From assembly GCA_965660165.1 (NCBI GenBank), contig CBFHYU010000032.1, positions 1 to 24,311 of the forward strand: 24,311 nucleotides of DNA, in the 5' to 3' direction. The notes under the pieces were generated by a model. The model saw nothing but the letters and a program-made list of their open reading frames with translations. It searched no databases and had not been told where the DNA came from. Shown piece after piece: positions 23,024-24,311 of this stretch (within the stretch, counting starts at the first letter, position 1; the number at the start of each line of letters is the position of its first letter). Made by a program: the position numbers and the translations under genes. Source of the stretch: WTJO01 sp965660165 (GTDB lineage Bacteria; Pseudomonadota; Alphaproteobacteria; Puniceispirillales; Puniceispirillaceae).

Positions 23024-23913
23024 TCTGCAACTCCGTCTGAGATGATTGCTGCTAGGGACGATAACATCTTGGTAATGCGGCTCAGCTGAGCATAATGTAT
23101 CTGTCGTTGAGGTGTCTCAAAGATTGCTCTGTTGATCTCAATTTGAAGCGTCTGGTGCTGTGTATTCAGCCCGTAATGGCGGGTAATATAGCCCCCTGCA
23201 TAGGGGCTGTTCCAGCTCCAGCTAAATCCAGCTATACTCATAAACTGGTCAATCTTGCGAGACAGGGTTTGCGTGCAGGTCGCGCCATGCAGATTGCCAA
23301 AAATAATATCGGCTAGCCGTCTGTTGGTATGGTCATCTGGCATTGAATGAATGTCACATAGCAATGCCTGCCCATTATGCCGAGACGCATCTGCAAGCAT
23401 CTGTTCAATCCTGTTATGATAGGGGAGATGATGCAGTGTCAAAATCTGTTTTACCAAACAACTATCAAGCATGGCATCATGCAGGGGCTGGCGCGTTGCA
23501 TCCAATCTTGGGATAACGCCATAGCCAGCGCTGATATAAGGCTGATATGCCGTATTTTTAATATATGTGCCTAGTTCTGTGGCTGTGTGAAGCTTGCTAT
23601 CTTGTGCTGATATAGGTCTGTTTACATCCACCACAGCGCGCGAGGCTGAGGCAATCAGCCCTGCATAGCCTTCTGAGGCAAGGGCGCTTACAATGTTATT
23701 AGTGCCCTGTTCTTCAAGAGTTCTAGCACGTTCTAGCTGGTTTTCGCAAAACATCTCAGTCGCATAATATCTACCTGCATGAGGTGCTGAGAATATCACG
23801 CTTGAGGCTAATGCAGGTTCTATATAGTGTGCAGGCGGAATATCACACAAACCAACATGGTGTGCAGATGCTGACACTAATTCATCTCTCACTGATCTCA
23901 TGACACCCATCAT
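23020..23913 (-). CDS. N-formylglutamate amidohydrolase family protein
   Basis: The 297-residue protein has the family blocks VIFSAPHAGRYY (39-50), the AVVDVNRP segment near 92-99, LLCDIHSMPDD near 183-193 and a C-terminal GGYITRHYG...LQIEINR. These carry the histidine, aspartate and glutamate residues of the zinc peptidase-like active site. The prototype HutG hydrolyses N-formyl-L-glutamate to glutamate and formate at the end of histidine degradation. No other hut genes are nearby, so a broader role in acylated amino-acid hydrolysis is possible. The start is uncertain: ATG codons occur at residues 1, 2 and 5 and none has a strong Shine-Dalgarno sequence. The gene ends inside the der stop region on the opposite strand. 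Confidence 0.82.
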   Translation of the reverse strand: MMGVMRSVRDELVSASAHHVGLCDIPPAHYIEPALASSVIFSAPHAGRYYATEMFCENQLERARTLEEQGTNNIVSALASEGYAGLIASASRAVVDVNRPISAQDSKLHTATELGTYIKNTAYQPYISAGYGVIPRLDATRQPLHDAMLDSCLVKQILTLHHLPYHNRIEQMLADASRHNGQALLCDIHSMPDDHTNRRLADIIFGNLHGATCTQTLSRKIDQFMSIAGFSWSWNSPYAGGYITRHYGLNTQHQTLQIEINRAIFETPQRQIHYAQLSRITKMLSSLAAIISDGVAD

Positions 23914-23961
23914 GGCGAAAGAGTGTCTGAACTGTCAATTAAATCACCTATTGTAAAATTG

Positions 23962-23977
23962 AGCTGGCAAACCAGCT
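23962..23977. repeat. Perfect 6-bp stem hairpin upstream of the amidohydrolase
   Basis: AGCTGG and CCAGCT form a perfect stem with a CAAA loop. Read on the minus strand it is followed by CAATTTTAC, so it could act as a weak terminator or leader hairpin just upstream of the amidohydrolase gene. It could equally be an operator. Confidence 0.35.
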
Positions 23978-23994
23978 TGACTTAAGCCATGAAG

Positions 23995-24023
23995 TTGCTT
24001 ATTCACCCTGAGACTGATAGAAT
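23995..24023 (+). promoter_or_regulatory. Sigma-70-type promoter of tRNA-Val
   Basis: TTGCTT (23995-24000) and TAGAAT (24018-24023) are separated by exactly 17 bases and lie about 40 bases before the tRNA. The position, spacing and hexamers fit a housekeeping promoter. Confidence 0.65.
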
Positions 24024-24062
24024 TTTATGATAGAAAGATTTAGTCAGTTTGTTTGAAATGAC

Positions 24063-24137
24063 GGAGCGTTAGCTCAGCGGGAGAGCACCACGTTGACATC
24101 GTGGGGGTCACAAGTTCAATCCTTGTACGCTCCACCA
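24063..24137 (+). tRNA. tRNA-Val (anticodon GAC)
   Basis: The cloverleaf is complete. The acceptor stem GGAGCGT pairs with ACGCTCC, the D arm is GCTC...GAGC, and the anticodon stem CCACG/CGTGG encloses the loop TTGACAT with anticodon GAC at 24095-24097. The T arm is ACAAG/CTTGT with loop TTCAATC. The CCA end is encoded (24135-24137) after discriminator A. It reads valine GUC/GUU codons. A promoter precedes it and a hairpin terminator follows. Its 3' end is a common target for site-specific integrases. Confidence 0.95.
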
Positions 24138-24154
24138 TTTCAATTCTACAAAAT

Positions 24155-24181
24155 CAGCGCCTTTATGGCGCTGTTTTGCTT
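24155..24181 (+). terminator. Rho-independent terminator of tRNA-Val
   Basis: CAGCGCC (24155-24161) pairs with GGCGCTG (24167-24173) around TTTAT and is followed by TTTTGCTTTC. This is a standard GC stem plus T-rich tail, 18 bases after the CCA. Confidence 0.8.
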
Positions 24182-24230
24182 TCTTTCTTGTATAAAAGAA
24201 TTTCCTCAAATATCATCTTAATATCAGTTT

Positions 24231-24252
24231 AGTTTAGACATAGTGTAGACAT
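24231..24252 (+). repeat. Tandem 11-bp direct repeat before a gene start
   Basis: AGTTTAGACAT (24231-24241) and AGTGTAGACAT (24242-24252) are adjacent copies differing at one base. The 11-base period places both on about the same face of the helix. They end just before the ATG at 24256, fitting a protein-binding site such as an integrase arm or regulator site. Confidence 0.6.
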
Positions 24253-24255
24253 GAG

Positions 24256-24311
24256 ATGCCCCTCCCAAGAAAATTTAACGGGGTGCAGATGAGAAAAAAT
24301 CTAACCGCTAG
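24256..24311 (+). CDS. Start of an open frame leaving the window, possible phage-type integrase
   Basis: From the ATG at 24256 the frame reads MPLPRKFNGVQMRKNLTA and runs off the edge. A second ATG at 24289 (MRKNLTA) is preceded by GGGG about 7 bases upstream and may be the true start. The position immediately after a tRNA gene, and the tandem repeat in front, are typical of tyrosine-recombinase genes of tRNA-integrated elements. Too few residues are visible to confirm any family, so the identity is inference from context. Confidence 0.35.
   Translation, partial: MPLPRKFNGVQMRKNLTA

Noticed and set aside
1..24311. CRISPR arrays, rRNA genes and complete insertion sequences
   Set aside because: No regularly spaced repeats, rRNA motifs or transposase frames with terminal inverted repeats were seen when reading the window.

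Overview
The window looks like the chromosome of a marine-type alphaproteobacterium. It has moderate-to-low GC by eye. It carries families I know as largely alphaproteobacterial (DUF3126, DUF2794, a short CxCxxC/CxxC zinc-ribbon protein), a yfgM-bamB-der block, and an aerobic carnitine/gamma-butyrobetaine pathway. A SAR116 (Puniceispirillum-like) origin would fit, but that is inference from gene content and not a demonstrated placement.

Layout. Bases 1-1013 are a degraded patch: a possible gene tail, a 42-codon GIY-YIG (T5orf172/MUG113) fragment ending at a stop, and an isochorismatase-family remnant without its N-terminus or catalytic cysteine. Bases 1279-4481 hold small, mostly unrelated genes: a DUF3147 membrane protein, a class V aminotransferase (minus), an aspartate/glutamate racemase, an 80-residue PnuC-like membrane protein and a DUF1428 protein. 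Bases 4566-11006 are a tight five-gene minus-strand operon, read in the order BKACE (DUF849), carnitine dehydrogenase-thioesterase fusion, acyl-CoA dehydrogenase, NDP-forming acyl-CoA synthetase, CaiD-type hydratase. Together these can convert gamma-butyrobetaine through carnitine to glycine betaine and acetoacetate. A divergent MFS transporter follows at 11243.

Bases 12555-17581 link pyruvate kinase to a nucleoside/BMP-type ABC importer (one fused ATPase and two permeases, joined by ATGA overlaps) with no substrate-binding protein gene in the window. A LysE/ArgO-type exporter follows. Bases 18269-19339 hold three short conserved genes of unknown function on the minus strand. Bases 19571-23023 are yfgM-like, bamB and der, an outer-membrane-assembly and ribosome-assembly neighbourhood. 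An N-formylglutamate amidohydrolase converges on der.

The right edge carries tRNA-Val(GAC) with a clear promoter and a hairpin terminator. It is followed by an 11-bp tandem repeat and the first codons of a gene that leaves the window. This arrangement is typical of a tRNA-integrated mobile element, though only its edge is visible.

No CRISPR array, complete insertion sequence or rRNA gene was seen. I see no wholly new system. The most notable items are the carnitine operon with its unusual CoA-ligase type, the recombined and decayed gene pair on the left, the half-size PnuC-like protein and the tRNA-Val edge.
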